Below are positions 45,378 through 54,884 of a stretch of 64,000 nt of DNA, in pieces (the stretch's first letter is position 1; each line of letters starts with the position of its first letter). Below the pieces are notes generated by a model. That model did no database searches. It was not told the DNA's origin and saw nothing but the letters and a program-made list of their open reading frames with translations. The stretch is from the NCBI GenBank assembly GCA_018650285.1, contig JABIGF010000003.1:54180-118179 (forward strand), in the 5' to 3' direction. Source of the stretch: Methanobacteriota archaeon (GTDB lineage Archaea; Thermoplasmatota; Poseidoniia; Poseidoniales; Thalassarchaeaceae). The translations under genes were made by a program, and so were the position numbers.

Positions 45378-47825
45378 ATGTCGATGTTGTTGACCAAACG
45401 ATTGGCTAGAAGCCTATGGCGAACCAAGTTGAGACTCTCAGCCGTTATTCTGATGGTTGCGGTAGGCGTATTTGCTGGGATTACCTTTGGAGCTTATGCC
45501 AATGCTGCAATCAACCTATACGACGAAATTTATGACGAAGACGATGGCATAAATCTCCCAGATGTTTGGGTTGAAAATTCTATCGGAACATGGAATGAAA
45601 GTACCTCTGAAAATTTATGTCAATCTATATCTGATGAGTGGCCTGAATCAGAATATTCACTCAAAAATTGTGAGCCACGATTGATATTGAATGGATTAAT
45701 GTACCATACTAACGCCGATGGCGAAGAGAAACTTGTCCCCGGAATTTGGCACGGAATTGATGAAGGTGAAGTAGACAAAGTCTGGATGCCTACTGAAAGC
45801 GAAATGTCTTCTGGACGTTTAGCCACTACACAAACTGAAATTGTCATTGATAGCCATGCTGCAAAAGGCATGGAAATAGATGTGGGCGACACAGTTGTTC
45901 TTGGAGCGGGACATGGTAAAAAGCACTACACGGTGGTAGGAATTGGTTTTCACTCCCAACATCTCTTCTTTTCTCAAGAAGGGGTAATGTTGCCCGCTGA
46001 GGCTGGCACCTTAGCAGCCGGATATATGACTGACACCGGACTTGAAAGATTGGCTAATCTTGAACCTGGCGCCTCTAATCGCCTGTTGATTGATATCAAG
46101 GGAACCCCTTCATACGATTTACAATCAACAGATGAAAATGAAGGGGAACAATTGAATGTCATCATTACCGACATTGAAACAATAGTAAGTTCCCATGATG
46201 ATGCGCCATCATCTGCCCATGATAGATCAGGTGTACAATCAGTAGAATTCCTACGTGCTGACGCTGAAGGCGCAGTCAAGATGTTCCCCTATGTTACTGG
46301 AATGCTCGCCATAGTTGCTGGCATCACCATCTTCCTAAGTCTACAAAGATTAATCCAATCACAAGCCAAAGAAATTGCTGTTCTTCGCACTTTAGGAATA
46401 CCAAAGAAATCAATCATGCCCGGATATGTCCTTGCTCCAATTTTCATTGGGATTATTGGGGCCATTTTTGGCACAATCCTAGGCGTGTATGTTGGAGCGC
46501 CTGCAATGCTCAATATGTATGGAGAGATGATTGGTCTGCCCATTAGTATTGATGTTAATACTGGATTAATTATTCAAAATATTTCAATTGCATTGGTAAT
46601 AGTCATGCTTTCTGGTCTGCGTCCAGCATGGCAGGCATCTCGTATGCAACCCCTCGAAGTATTCCGTGGGCATCATGAAGTCAAACTCTCATCCCGTGGA
46701 TTACAGAAAATCACTGCAGTATTTCCGACTACTATTGGATTATCAATAAGATCAAGTCTACGCAAACCAATGAGATTGGCCTTCACCTTTTTTGCTGTAG
46801 GACTCTCAATGCTATTGTTTGGTTCCATGTTTTTCATGATGGGTTCAATGGAAGACATGATGGTGGGTAGCATTGAAGAAAATCAAAACTGGGATGTAAT
46901 GACATATGTCTATCCTGGTGGCGAAGATGCTGTCATCGATTGGGCTGAAAACCATAGTGTAGGGTATGAACCGATGCTTGTTTTCCCAATTGGTCTTCAA
47001 AACGATACTCGTGAGTTGCTTGGTTATGGTCTAGAAAAAATTTCTACAGTAGATGATGGCAAAGCAATGATGGTGATTGAACTGAAAGAGGGGGCACTAC
47101 CTCTGAATGGGACTACGCCGCCTCAAGTTCTCATTGATGAAGGGGCATCCAAATTCCTTGAATGGGATGTGGGTGAAAAGAGAACTGTGATGGTTGGAGC
47201 AACACCTGTTGAAGTTGAAATCACTGGTGTGACGAAAGGAGATGTTTCAAGGACAATGCATTTCCACCGCTCTGATTTATCAGAGATGGTTGGAATTGAG
47301 GCTACGACGGTTCTATTACAACTTCCAGAAGATGGTGAGACTGAAGGACTTGCTGAAGTCACAGTGGGGCTTGTAATCAAAAAAGACATGATTAAATCAT
47401 TTGAAACACTATTAGAAAAGCAACAAAAAATGTTTGTTGCGATTGAAGGGCTTGGGATCGTTATTGCTATTGCAGTATTATTCAATACCCTGCTCATGAA
47501 CCTCTCAGAAAGAGATACTGAATTGGCAACACTAAGGGTACTTGGTGCTCCAATGAATAAATTGGGAACGATGATGTTTTGGGAACATTTAGCCATAGGC
47601 ATTGTTGGCGGAATTCTTGGTGCAATCTTTGCATACTTCGGCACGGTTGCTATGATTAACTCCATAGTTCAATGGGCATTCTTCTTCACAGTAGAACCTC
47701 AAATTGGGCCCATCTTGTATTTGGTGGGAATTGTTACTGTAATCTCAATTGCACTCACGCCAGTTGGCATGTGGCGAATCAAGAAGATGGACCTTGTAGA
47801 GAAAGTCAAAGACCTCTCGCAATAA
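45378..47825 (+). CDS. FtsX/MacB-like ABC permease
   Basis: 815 residues with two FtsX units. Helix 1 (VILMVAVGVFAGITFGAY) is followed by an outer MacB-PCD-like domain (about 50-290), three helices (about 300-415: TGMLAIVAGITIFLSLQRLIQ; LAPIFIGIIGAIFGTILGVYVG), then a second unit with another first helix near 475, an outer domain, and three final helices ending in WRIKKMDLVEKVKDL. Organisation fits lipid/lipoprotein or peptide handling rather than small-molecule import. It is co-transcribed with the ATPase gene. Substrate is unknown. Confidence 0.93.
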   Translation: MSMLLTKRLARSLWRTKLRLSAVILMVAVGVFAGITFGAYANAAINLYDEIYDEDDGINLPDVWVENSIGTWNESTSENLCQSISDEWPESEYSLKNCEPRLILNGLMYHTNADGEEKLVPGIWHGIDEGEVDKVWMPTESEMSSGRLATTQTEIVIDSHAAKGMEIDVGDTVVLGAGHGKKHYTVVGIGFHSQHLFFSQEGVMLPAEAGTLAAGYMTDTGLERLANLEPGASNRLLIDIKGTPSYDLQSTDENEGEQLNVIITDIETIVSSHDDAPSSAHDRSGVQSVEFLRADAEGAVKMFPYVTGMLAIVAGITIFLSLQRLIQSQAKEIAVLRTLGIPKKSIMPGYVLAPIFIGIIGAIFGTILGVYVGAPAMLNMYGEMIGLPISIDVNTGLIIQNISIALVIVMLSGLRPAWQASRMQPLEVFRGHHEVKLSSRGLQKITAVFPTTIGLSIRSSLRKPMRLAFTFFAVGLSMLLFGSMFFMMGSMEDMMVGSIEENQNWDVMTYVYPGGEDAVIDWAENHSVGYEPMLVFPIGLQNDTRELLGYGLEKISTVDDGKAMMVIELKEGALPLNGTTPPQVLIDEGASKFLEWDVGEKRTVMVGATPVEVEITGVTKGDVSRTMHFHRSDLSEMVGIEATTVLLQLPEDGETEGLAEVTVGLVIKKDMIKSFETLLEKQQKMFVAIEGLGIVIAIAVLFNTLLMNLSERDTELATLRVLGAPMNKLGTMMFWEHLAIGIVGGILGAIFAYFGTVAMINSIVQWAFFFTVEPQIGPILYLVGIVTVISIALTPVGMWRIKKMDLVEKVKDLSQ

Positions 47826-47828
47826 TCA

Positions 47829-48185
47829 TCAAGACGAGTCAGCATAGTTAGTTGCTAATTGTAAGCCAATGTAGTAGGCAACAATGGTCAATGCACATGC
47901 AGCCCCTAATGCGGGCCAAAACTCCATTCCTCTGCGAAGGAATACTGGTAGTGAGATAAATAGAACCAATGAAGGGACAACCATCCAAAGAATACCGTTG
48001 GTGAAGTCAGCCACCTGTTCTGTATCTGATGTGTCGTTGTAAAGCCAAACAATAGCAAGTATTGATATCAACGGAATTGAAACTAGTAATGCACCCATCA
48101 ATTCGTTCCTCTTAGCTAACTCACTTGCACCTACGACAAGACCCCCCGAAAGAAGCCAGCGCGTTGCCAACTGCCACCACACCAT
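47829..48185 (-). CDS. DUF3147 four-span membrane protein
   Basis: 118 residues from ATG 48185 (MVWWQLATRWLLSGGL). Hydrophobic segments cover nearly the entire chain. GALLVSIPLISILAIVWLYND and FTNGILWMVVPSLVLFISLPVF with LRRGMEFWPALGAA match the DUF3147 pattern. A GTG at 48221 would add 12 hydrophilic residues and is less likely. It converges on the permease gene (4-nt gap). Function of the family is unknown. Confidence 0.82.
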   Translation of the reverse strand: MVWWQLATRWLLSGGLVVGASELAKRNELMGALLVSIPLISILAIVWLYNDTSDTEQVADFTNGILWMVVPSLVLFISLPVFLRRGMEFWPALGAACALTIVAYYIGLQLATNYADSS

Positions 48186-48235
48186 GTGAGGGCGAGTGGG
48201 GTCAAGGTCAATGAAAACCACCCTAATAATCGGAG

Positions 48236-50425
48236 TTATTCATCAATATTACCTTTGAAGAACTCTAAGGAACCCTTGAACAATTCCTTTTGACGTCTCT
48301 TTTTGTTGGTTCTGATATGCATTACAGCAGCAATAAATATCACGATAATGATGATTGGAATAAATAATTCGGCATTTAGCGCGTGTAATACTTCAATGAT
48401 ACTTTCAGCTGTATATGCCCAAGTAATTGAGGCCGCCGCGCCACCAATAAAACAGGCGGTTAACACACGTAGGAATGGCATCCTAGCAACCAATCCCATC
48501 ATCGCCCCAACAAGTACACCTGATGCCATGAATGGTATCCATACGAAGACAATTAGACCAAAGAATCCCCAACGGTCAATCTTTGCACGATTCTCGTGTG
48601 CCACATATTCTACTGAAGAGAGAATGTCTCCCATAAATTGAGATTGAAGAATTGCCCCAGCCAAACCATCTTGGCGCGCAACAAATGCTTGACCCTTATG
48701 GTCCCCAGCACCACTCTCCGTACGGCCAGCGCCTGAACGGTCTGCCAGAGTTGCAACCTCATTACGACATGAAACTATGATATCTAAGTCACCTTTGTGT
48801 CCGTCTAATACCCGATGCAAATAATCCTTCAATTCTTGTTCAATTTCAACAAATGATTCGCCGAAATTAAAGAAAGCAAATTTCATTTTAGGTTTGTATA
48901 TGAGACGTACTGCAATACGTTGGTCATCTACTTGAATAAAGTAGCCCCTATCAATTAATTTCTTGTTCATAAGGAAATCTTTGATGCTTCCTTCTACTCT
49001 CTTCTCAAGCGCAGCAGAAGCATGAATTCCACTAAAGAATTCAGAGTAATCTTGAACAAGTGCTGGGCGTTCAACATTAAGATCAGGAAGTTCAACATCT
49101 TGACGTCCTTGAGAAACCAATTCAAATGCACCTTGATGGTCATCAAGTGCTTTAGCCTTCAATTGTAAAGGTGTTAATTCCCCGAATATTTTGAAGTCAT
49201 CGAGGACCTCTTTCAGCATTGCTGAAGTGACTTGACTAGGCTCAATGACTGATGATAATGTCGCACGGTAAGGAACTAATACATCGATAGATAAGTCGCG
49301 CTTTCTCATCCTAAATTCGTCCCAATCAATGGCAATATGCAGTTCTGCACTACATCTTTCTAGTGCTCTTTGTACAATTCTTTCAAGTTCATCTTCATTG
49401 AGAATATCGTCAATATCTTTGTGATAAAACCGATACATCAAAGGATATTGGACACAAAGGAAAAACACACTCATTGATAGTGAAATAAAAGCCATCCACC
49501 AAGCGGGAACGCCTGCTGAACCGCCTGTTAGCATAGCGGTTTCACGCCCACCTGCCCATTCTGCACCCATTAAGGCCCAACTCCATCCTCCAAGTTGTCG
49601 AGCAGTGAGGCAAATTCTCTGGCCACGCTCAGTAACCTTTGCCTCTTGTACACTCTCAGATTCCCAAGGTAAACTCGGTTCTGCCGTATGAATTTCTATG
49701 GGGGTAGAAATCGGGCCTTCAGTATGAATTGGCGCGCCTTTAACTAACAATGTCTTATTATCAATATCTTGGTCTGTTAGATTAATCCCCGTCAAATTAT
49801 GGAAGAATACTTTGACAACATAATCGCCATCTGGAAATGGTGAAAAATCAAAATTTCCTTCGGAAACATTTCCAATTATTTCTTCTTCAATAAGCCCGCC
49901 ATCTTTCTCATGAATTTCCCAGCGTAATGCTTTCGCTTCTTGGCGTAACATTGCTACATTGTTCACTTTCATTTTAATAACATGTTCATCATTATCTATC
50001 CAGACATTTATCCACACAACACCTGAACTATCAAGGCATTCTCCACCAGGGTCAAGAAATGTTTCCGAAATTTGTTGGTCTACCCAAACTGAATCGTTTA
50101 GACTCGAACTCAGAAGGCCCGAAGAAAGAGCGGACATGATACTGAAAAAGACAACCCCGTAAATTAGGCCACCAAGAAATGTGATGCTTTCTGGGCCGCG
50201 AAACATGCCTTTCTTGCCACTACGCCTTGCTTTTATTCGGTCAAGATTTTTATCAATTTTATCATGGGCGACCACCTCGACATAGTCCTCAACTGATACT
50301 ATACCATCATGGTCGGCATCAAAATGTGCGACTAATTCCTCTGGAGTAATAGTACCATCATCACTTACATCAAGATCAGATGGAAGCGGATATGCTTCAT
50401 TTGGTGATGGCTCCCGCTCCGACAT
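48236..50425 (-). CDS. EF-hand membrane protein with small-multidrug-export-like C-terminal domain
   Basis: 729 residues from ATG 50425; a TTG at 50446 is in frame but weak. Two EF-hand loops near the N-terminus, DVSDDGTITPEE and DADHDGIVSVED, have ligands at loop positions 1, 3, 5 and 12. A membrane helix near 75-95, an outer beta-domain, another helix near 310, then a large cytoplasmic region with basic and amphipathic helices follow. The C-terminal region (about 620-705) has RWGFFGLIVFVWIPFMASG and LVGAMMGLVARMPFLRVL, resembling the PF06695 small multidrug export domain. It could be a Ca2+-sensing channel or exporter; no known whole-length family was recognised. Confidence 0.75.
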   Translation of the reverse strand: MSEREPSPNEAYPLPSDLDVSDDGTITPEELVAHFDADHDGIVSVEDYVEVVAHDKIDKNLDRIKARRSGKKGMFRGPESITFLGGLIYGVVFFSIMSALSSGLLSSSLNDSVWVDQQISETFLDPGGECLDSSGVVWINVWIDNDEHVIKMKVNNVAMLRQEAKALRWEIHEKDGGLIEEEIIGNVSEGNFDFSPFPDGDYVVKVFFHNLTGINLTDQDIDNKTLLVKGAPIHTEGPISTPIEIHTAEPSLPWESESVQEAKVTERGQRICLTARQLGGWSWALMGAEWAGGRETAMLTGGSAGVPAWWMAFISLSMSVFFLCVQYPLMYRFYHKDIDDILNEDELERIVQRALERCSAELHIAIDWDEFRMRKRDLSIDVLVPYRATLSSVIEPSQVTSAMLKEVLDDFKIFGELTPLQLKAKALDDHQGAFELVSQGRQDVELPDLNVERPALVQDYSEFFSGIHASAALEKRVEGSIKDFLMNKKLIDRGYFIQVDDQRIAVRLIYKPKMKFAFFNFGESFVEIEQELKDYLHRVLDGHKGDLDIIVSCRNEVATLADRSGAGRTESGAGDHKGQAFVARQDGLAGAILQSQFMGDILSSVEYVAHENRAKIDRWGFFGLIVFVWIPFMASGVLVGAMMGLVARMPFLRVLTACFIGGAAASITWAYTAESIIEVLHALNAELFIPIIIIVIFIAAVMHIRTNKKRRQKELFKGSLEFFKGNIDE

Positions 50426-50531
50426 TGAACCACGACGTGCGGCCAAAGGACATGAGTCTTACCCACAATACAAATATCAATTCTGATATAATTTGATTAT
50501 AATGGTGAGGGATATCACTTAATCATCGCCC

Positions 50532-50546
50532 CTCACCTCCGGTGAG
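50532..50546 (+). promoter_or_regulatory. Hairpin masking the ribosome site of the large surface protein
   Basis: CTCACC-TCC-GGTGAG is a perfect 6-bp stem with a 3-nt loop. Its 3' arm GGTGAG matches the archaeal anti-Shine-Dalgarno complement (GGAGGTGA) and sits 8 nt before ATG 50555. The region is divergent, so it is not a terminator of an upstream gene. Confidence 0.5.
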
Positions 50547-50554
50547 TGATGCAG

Positions 50555-53500
50555 ATGGCCCGGCCTACGATAACAAAACCCCTTGCAATACTATTGCTGT
50601 TGATTTTTACATCAATCGCGCCAATGATTTCGACCCCACTTTTTGAAGTATCAGAAGTGGGAGAATCACAAGATTTCGACCTGCCCAAAGATGCTGCTAA
50701 TTGGCCCGCAGACACACGTTCTAGTGCTGCAACAGCATGGTTAAAGGAAAATGTAGATACTGATGGCGATACTGGACAATGGACCTCTTCAGCTGTTGCT
50801 GATGATGGAACTATTTGGGTCGCATTTTATTCAGCAGCCGGTCGTGATTTGAAAGCCGCACACTGGACTGGTTGGTCATGGCAAGTTGATGATGTCTATA
50901 CCTTCGGAGATATTGGGAAATATGCGGAAATAGATATTGATTCGAATGACAATCCAAGAATTGCATCCTTTGATATCACAAATGGCGTACTAAGAATATC
51001 ACGCCATGATGGAAATTCGTGGAGCACCAATACAGTCGCACCAGGCGAGAATACCGGGGATGGAAACCCGTATGCAGGTGAAGGGAGAATTGGGTTTGCG
51101 ATTGATGATTCTGATTCCGAATGGTTCTCTTTCTATGTTGTTGATCAAAGTGTGGGTGAGTACATATTATCATTCGCAAATTGGGATAGCAGTGATTCAT
51201 CGTGGGCTTACGGCGTGATTGATGACGGATTTGGAGAAGATAGTGCGAATTACGATGATTATACCGATGCTGGACAATTTAGTAGCCTTCAAATTGGCGC
51301 CAATGGGCATCCTCGCGTTGCTTACACCTGTGCAATCGTCAATAGTATTAGTGACCCCGTCACAGGAACTACAATCAACGCATGGTATGATAAATCATTG
51401 CGATACGCTCAATTTGATGGGTCTGGTTGGGGAATTACCGATATCCACATTAATGAATCCGGTAGCAATTATTATCCTGCATGGTGGCTACAATTAGAAA
51501 TTGATTCTAGCGGGAATGAATTTATCGCCTATCAAAATACATCAGGTTGGGATAGCGTTCGCTTGGCAGTCAAGAGTGGAAGCAGTTGGAGCCACAGCAA
51601 AATTGCAAATGGCAGCAGCAATATTGGTGAATATATCAGAATAGAAAGTGACAGCCTCGGAGATAAAAGCATCACCTACTATGACTATTCAAACCAAGAT
51701 TTGATTCTACTGCGCCAAAATGCATCTAGTTGGGATACTGTGAATATTGCAAGTATTGGTGATGTTGGCTCTTACGCCGATATTTCATTAAACCAAAATA
51801 ATGAGGAGGTATTTTCATACTATGATGGTGATGAAAGTAATCTAATAATTGCAACACCAGCATCAGATATTGATGGTGATGGGCTTGCAGATGCACAAGA
51901 TAGGTGCATGAATACCCCTAATGGGAAAATAATTGATGATACTGGTTGCCACTATGAGCAACAAATTCTAACTTCAGGAAGTTCAGATTTTGCTTATGTA
52001 GATGTGGCCAAAGGAGATGATGACCTACTACGCCTCGTCCATTTTGAAGGATATCCTGATGGAGATAGCACATGTGACAGGAACACTGCAAACATGACTG
52101 ATGATTGTAATTTAGTCTATCGGAAGCAAAATTCAGATGGCAGTTGGGGGGCATCAGAAAGAATTGACCAAGGTGGCGAAACAGGAAGATATGCTACTAT
52201 TGCGATTGCATCTGATGGCACTGAAAGTGTTGCATTCCATGCAAAAACTGCAACTGACCCTATGGTGGGATTTGTTACCCAAACAGCAGCTAAAATTGCC
52301 ACCAACAATGGCGGCAGTTGGACTGTTGAAACTATTGCAGAAGATAATTCAACAGGATGGTATACAGATATTGCAGTTGACTCACAAGGAAACAATATTG
52401 TTTCATATACCGATAACACTGGCACCTATTCTGAACTAAAAGTAGCCAGAAAAAACGGTAGCCAATGGACTGAAAAAACGGTACAACTCAACGCAACTTA
52501 TGCAAGTGTCAATTATGTCAATGATATTGCACACGTCTCATATTACAGCAGTAATCCAGAAATGATTCGCCTCGCCATTGAAAATGGTTCAAGTTGGGAT
52601 ATACACAATGTGACAACTAGCGGAGTTGTTGGATTTTATCGCCTTGATACAGATGTCACAGATGATGGTAGGCTGCTCATCAATTATTTCCGTGGCCGCG
52701 ACAGTTCAGGTGACACAACTTGCGACGCCCCACAAGAATGCACAATACAAGTTGCAGAATGGAATGGCTCAGCATTCACCTACCATATTCTTGGCCAGAG
52801 GAGCGATACCTCTGTTTCATACCTCTCAGTGGTTGAAGATTCAGCAGGTTATATCCATTCAACTTGGTATGATAGTGGACAAGGTACGTTACAAATAGCA
52901 TCTCCAACACAATCTGGTTGGGAAATCATTACTGTAATTGATAGTTCTACAGCAGGAACATATCCCAAATTGTTAGTTGATGATAATGGCTGGGAACAAA
53001 TATGGTATCACACAAGCTCTGATGAAGATGAATTACGAGAGATCAAGAGATTTGCATGGGAATCCGACCATGATTTTGTAATCAATGATAATGACCAATG
53101 CCCTGACACCGCCTATGGGGCAGAAAATGTGGACCTATGGGGCTGTGCAGACGACCAGCAAGACGATGATTACGATGGCGCATCAAACGCTGTAGACCTT
53201 TGCCCAAACACCCCTGGGCATGAGAGACACCTAGCAGATTTGGATGGCTGTTCACCTAGTCAGAAAGATACTGATGAAGATGGTACTAACGATGCTCAAG
53301 ATTTGTGCCCAAACACAACCGACTTAGTCACAGTAGACAATACTGGTTGCTCTGATGAACAGAGAGACACCGACGAAGATGGTGTTTATGACAACCAAGA
53401 CCAATGCGCTAACACACCACCTGGAGAGAGTGTTGACCTCAATGGTTGTGGGTCAAGCCAACGCGATAATGACAACGATGGAGTCAATGACAAAGATGAC

Positions 53501-54160
53501 TTCATGCCAAACGATGACAGCCAACATACCGATAGCGACAATGATGGATTTGGTGACAATGCAGATGGCACCAACGGCGATGATTGCCCTACTGAATCAG
53601 GAACATCATATGGTGAAATGCAGGGTTGCCCTGATGCAGATAATGATGGACTTGCTAACGATATTGATGATGATGATGATGGTGATGGCTATTCAGATGT
53701 TGATGAGATAGCAAACGGGACTGACCCGCTATACGCCTTGGATTTCCCCGGAATTGGTGAAGATAATGATGACGGAAACAACGGTGATGGAACAGGAGAT
53801 GGCGGTGATGACGGAACCAGTAATACAACTGGAGATGGGACAACAGAACCTGAATCAGGTGGTGTCAGTAGTGCAATAGTTGGTGCTGTTTTCGCTGTTG
53901 TAATTCTTCTATTAATAGGCGTAGTAGTATTGCTAATGACTGGAAACAAAAACAAAAATGCAATGCCTGCAATTCCATCATTAGCAGTTGCTCAAGCACA
54001 ACTCGACGCCACTAACACTGCACCAGCAGCAGATGCTGGCGGCCAAACAGGTGAAATGATTCCAACAGGAAAACCGTGCAAACATTGTGGGGCAATGGAA
54101 GTCAATCACATCCCTGCATACGGTGCAGATTACTGCAAGGCTTGTTCCCAATATAATTGA
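50555..54160 (+). CDS. Giant surface protein with beta-propeller-like repeats, thrombospondin-3 repeats, membrane helix and zinc ribbon
   Basis: 1201 residues. Signal peptide (LAILLLLIFTSIAPMIS). Residues about 60-430 and 470-840 hold repeats with the pattern SGSSW...G-x-Y-x-x-I-x-x-DS-x-G-x-x-x-x-x-YYD, likely beta-propeller blades. Ca2+-binding thrombospondin type 3 units (DIDGDGLADAQDRC, DEDGTNDAQDLCPNT, DTDEDGVYDNQDQC, DNDNDGVNDKDD, DSDNDGFGDNADG) occur at about 438 and 840-1060. Then come an acidic Gly/Asp linker, a membrane helix (AIVGAVFAVVILLLIGVVVLL, about 1105-1126), and a cytoplasmic CxxC...CxxC ribbon (CKHCGAMEVNHIPAYGADYC, then KAC). ATG 50549 is an alternative start. Role: adhesion or large-scaffold binding, unproven. 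Confidence 0.85.
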   Translation: MARPTITKPLAILLLLIFTSIAPMISTPLFEVSEVGESQDFDLPKDAANWPADTRSSAATAWLKENVDTDGDTGQWTSSAVADDGTIWVAFYSAAGRDLKAAHWTGWSWQVDDVYTFGDIGKYAEIDIDSNDNPRIASFDITNGVLRISRHDGNSWSTNTVAPGENTGDGNPYAGEGRIGFAIDDSDSEWFSFYVVDQSVGEYILSFANWDSSDSSWAYGVIDDGFGEDSANYDDYTDAGQFSSLQIGANGHPRVAYTCAIVNSISDPVTGTTINAWYDKSLRYAQFDGSGWGITDIHINESGSNYYPAWWLQLEIDSSGNEFIAYQNTSGWDSVRLAVKSGSSWSHSKIANGSSNIGEYIRIESDSLGDKSITYYDYSNQDLILLRQNASSWDTVNIASIGDVGSYADISLNQNNEEVFSYYDGDESNLIIATPASDIDGDGLADAQDRCMNTPNGKIIDDTGCHYEQQILTSGSSDFAYVDVAKGDDDLLRLVHFEGYPDGDSTCDRNTANMTDDCNLVYRKQNSDGSWGASERIDQGGETGRYATIAIASDGTESVAFHAKTATDPMVGFVTQTAAKIATNNGGSWTVETIAEDNSTGWYTDIAVDSQGNNIVSYTDNTGTYSELKVARKNGSQWTEKTVQLNATYASVNYVNDIAHVSYYSSNPEMIRLAIENGSSWDIHNVTTSGVVGFYRLDTDVTDDGRLLINYFRGRDSSGDTTCDAPQECTIQVAEWNGSAFTYHILGQRSDTSVSYLSVVEDSAGYIHSTWYDSGQGTLQIASPTQSGWEIITVIDSSTAGTYPKLLVDDNGWEQIWYHTSSDEDELREIKRFAWESDHDFVINDNDQCPDTAYGAENVDLWGCADDQQDDDYDGASNAVDLCPNTPGHERHLADLDGCSPSQKDTDEDGTNDAQDLCPNTTDLVTVDNTGCSDEQRDTDEDGVYDNQDQCANTPPGESVDLNGCGSSQRDNDNDGVNDKDDFMPNDDSQHTDSDNDGFGDNADGTNGDDCPTESGTSYGEMQGCPDADNDGLANDIDDDDDGDGYSDVDEIANGTDPLYALDFPGIGEDNDDGNNGDGTGDGGDDGTSNTTGDGTTEPESGGVSSAIVGAVFAVVILLLIGVVVLLMTGNKNKNAMPAIPSLAVAQAQLDATNTAPAADAGGQTGEMIPTGKPCKHCGAMEVNHIPAYGADYCKACSQYN

Positions 54161-54194
54161 AATGGAAGTAATACCTCATCGGAAGAGTGAGAAT

Positions 54195-54803
54195 ATGAGA
54201 ATCTCAAAAGTGATACTCGTTACTTTGATTCTTTTACTCGTGCCACTATCAGGATGCACGAGCGAGCCAAATGAGGAAGAGGATGCTTTTCACGGAACTG
54301 AATGGGAGGGGGCTGAATTTGCCCCTCTTTTCACCCTAGAATCAATGACTGGCGAGCTTTGGTCATTAGAAGAACAACAGGGAATGACGGTGATTTTGGC
54401 TTTTACTTACACGCGTTGCTACAATACTTGTCCTGTAACTTCTGCCGCGCTTAACGTGGTTCACGACTCACTAAATGCTTCTGAAAAAGAAAATGTCACC
54501 CTAGTTTCAGTCACCATTGACCCGTGGTTTGACTCACCATCACACCTACAAAACTGGACTACTGAGAGAGGATATGACTGGCCTCATTTAACCGGACATC
54601 CTGATGCAGTAATCCCAGTACTCACTACTTATGGTGTAAATCCAGTGAACTTTGATGATGATACAGATGAGGGATATGGATTCGCCCATACTCAGCCAAC
54701 TTACATCATTGATGATGAAGGGAAACCAAGAGTAGTCTGGTCTGACGCAGAAATTCCAGTGGATCTATTTTTGCAAGACTTACGTGCTATTCTTGAAGAA
54801 TAA
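54195..54803 (+). CDS. SCO1/SenC-like copper/thiol lipoprotein
   Basis: 202 residues from ATG 54195 (MRISKVILVTL). Lipobox VPLSGC near residue 20. The thioredoxin-like fold has TRCYNTCPVT (CxxxCP) and the distal His in FAHTQPTYIIDDEG, the three copper ligands of SCO proteins. These deliver Cu to the CuA site of cytochrome c oxidase or act as thiol reductases. An upstream ATG at 54087 overlaps the surface protein and is rejected. It lies 34 nt after the surface protein and before a CxCH-bearing secreted protein. Confidence 0.92.
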   Translation: MRISKVILVTLILLLVPLSGCTSEPNEEEDAFHGTEWEGAEFAPLFTLESMTGELWSLEEQQGMTVILAFTYTRCYNTCPVTSAALNVVHDSLNASEKENVTLVSVTIDPWFDSPSHLQNWTTERGYDWPHLTGHPDAVIPVLTTYGVNPVNFDDDTDEGYGFAHTQPTYIIDDEGKPRVVWSDAEIPVDLFLQDLRAILEE

Positions 54804-54884
54804 TGCAAACTGCGTATGAAGAATTATCATAAATCGTATACTAGTGCCAATTAATATCAGTAACATACTGATACGGTGAATTCC

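Noticed and set aside
47123..47665. 180-codon Ser/Thr/Pro-rich frame antisense to the ABC permease
   Set aside because: The permease is strongly supported over the same bases; this is a shadow frame.
53080..53760. Short DNA repeats around GATAATGATGG-type words
   Set aside because: They encode thrombospondin type 3 Asp/Asn/Gly loops in one long reading frame.
54087..54194. Longer start for the SCO1-like protein
   Set aside because: It would overlap the surface protein's C-terminus and put 36 residues before a perfect lipoprotein signal peptide.
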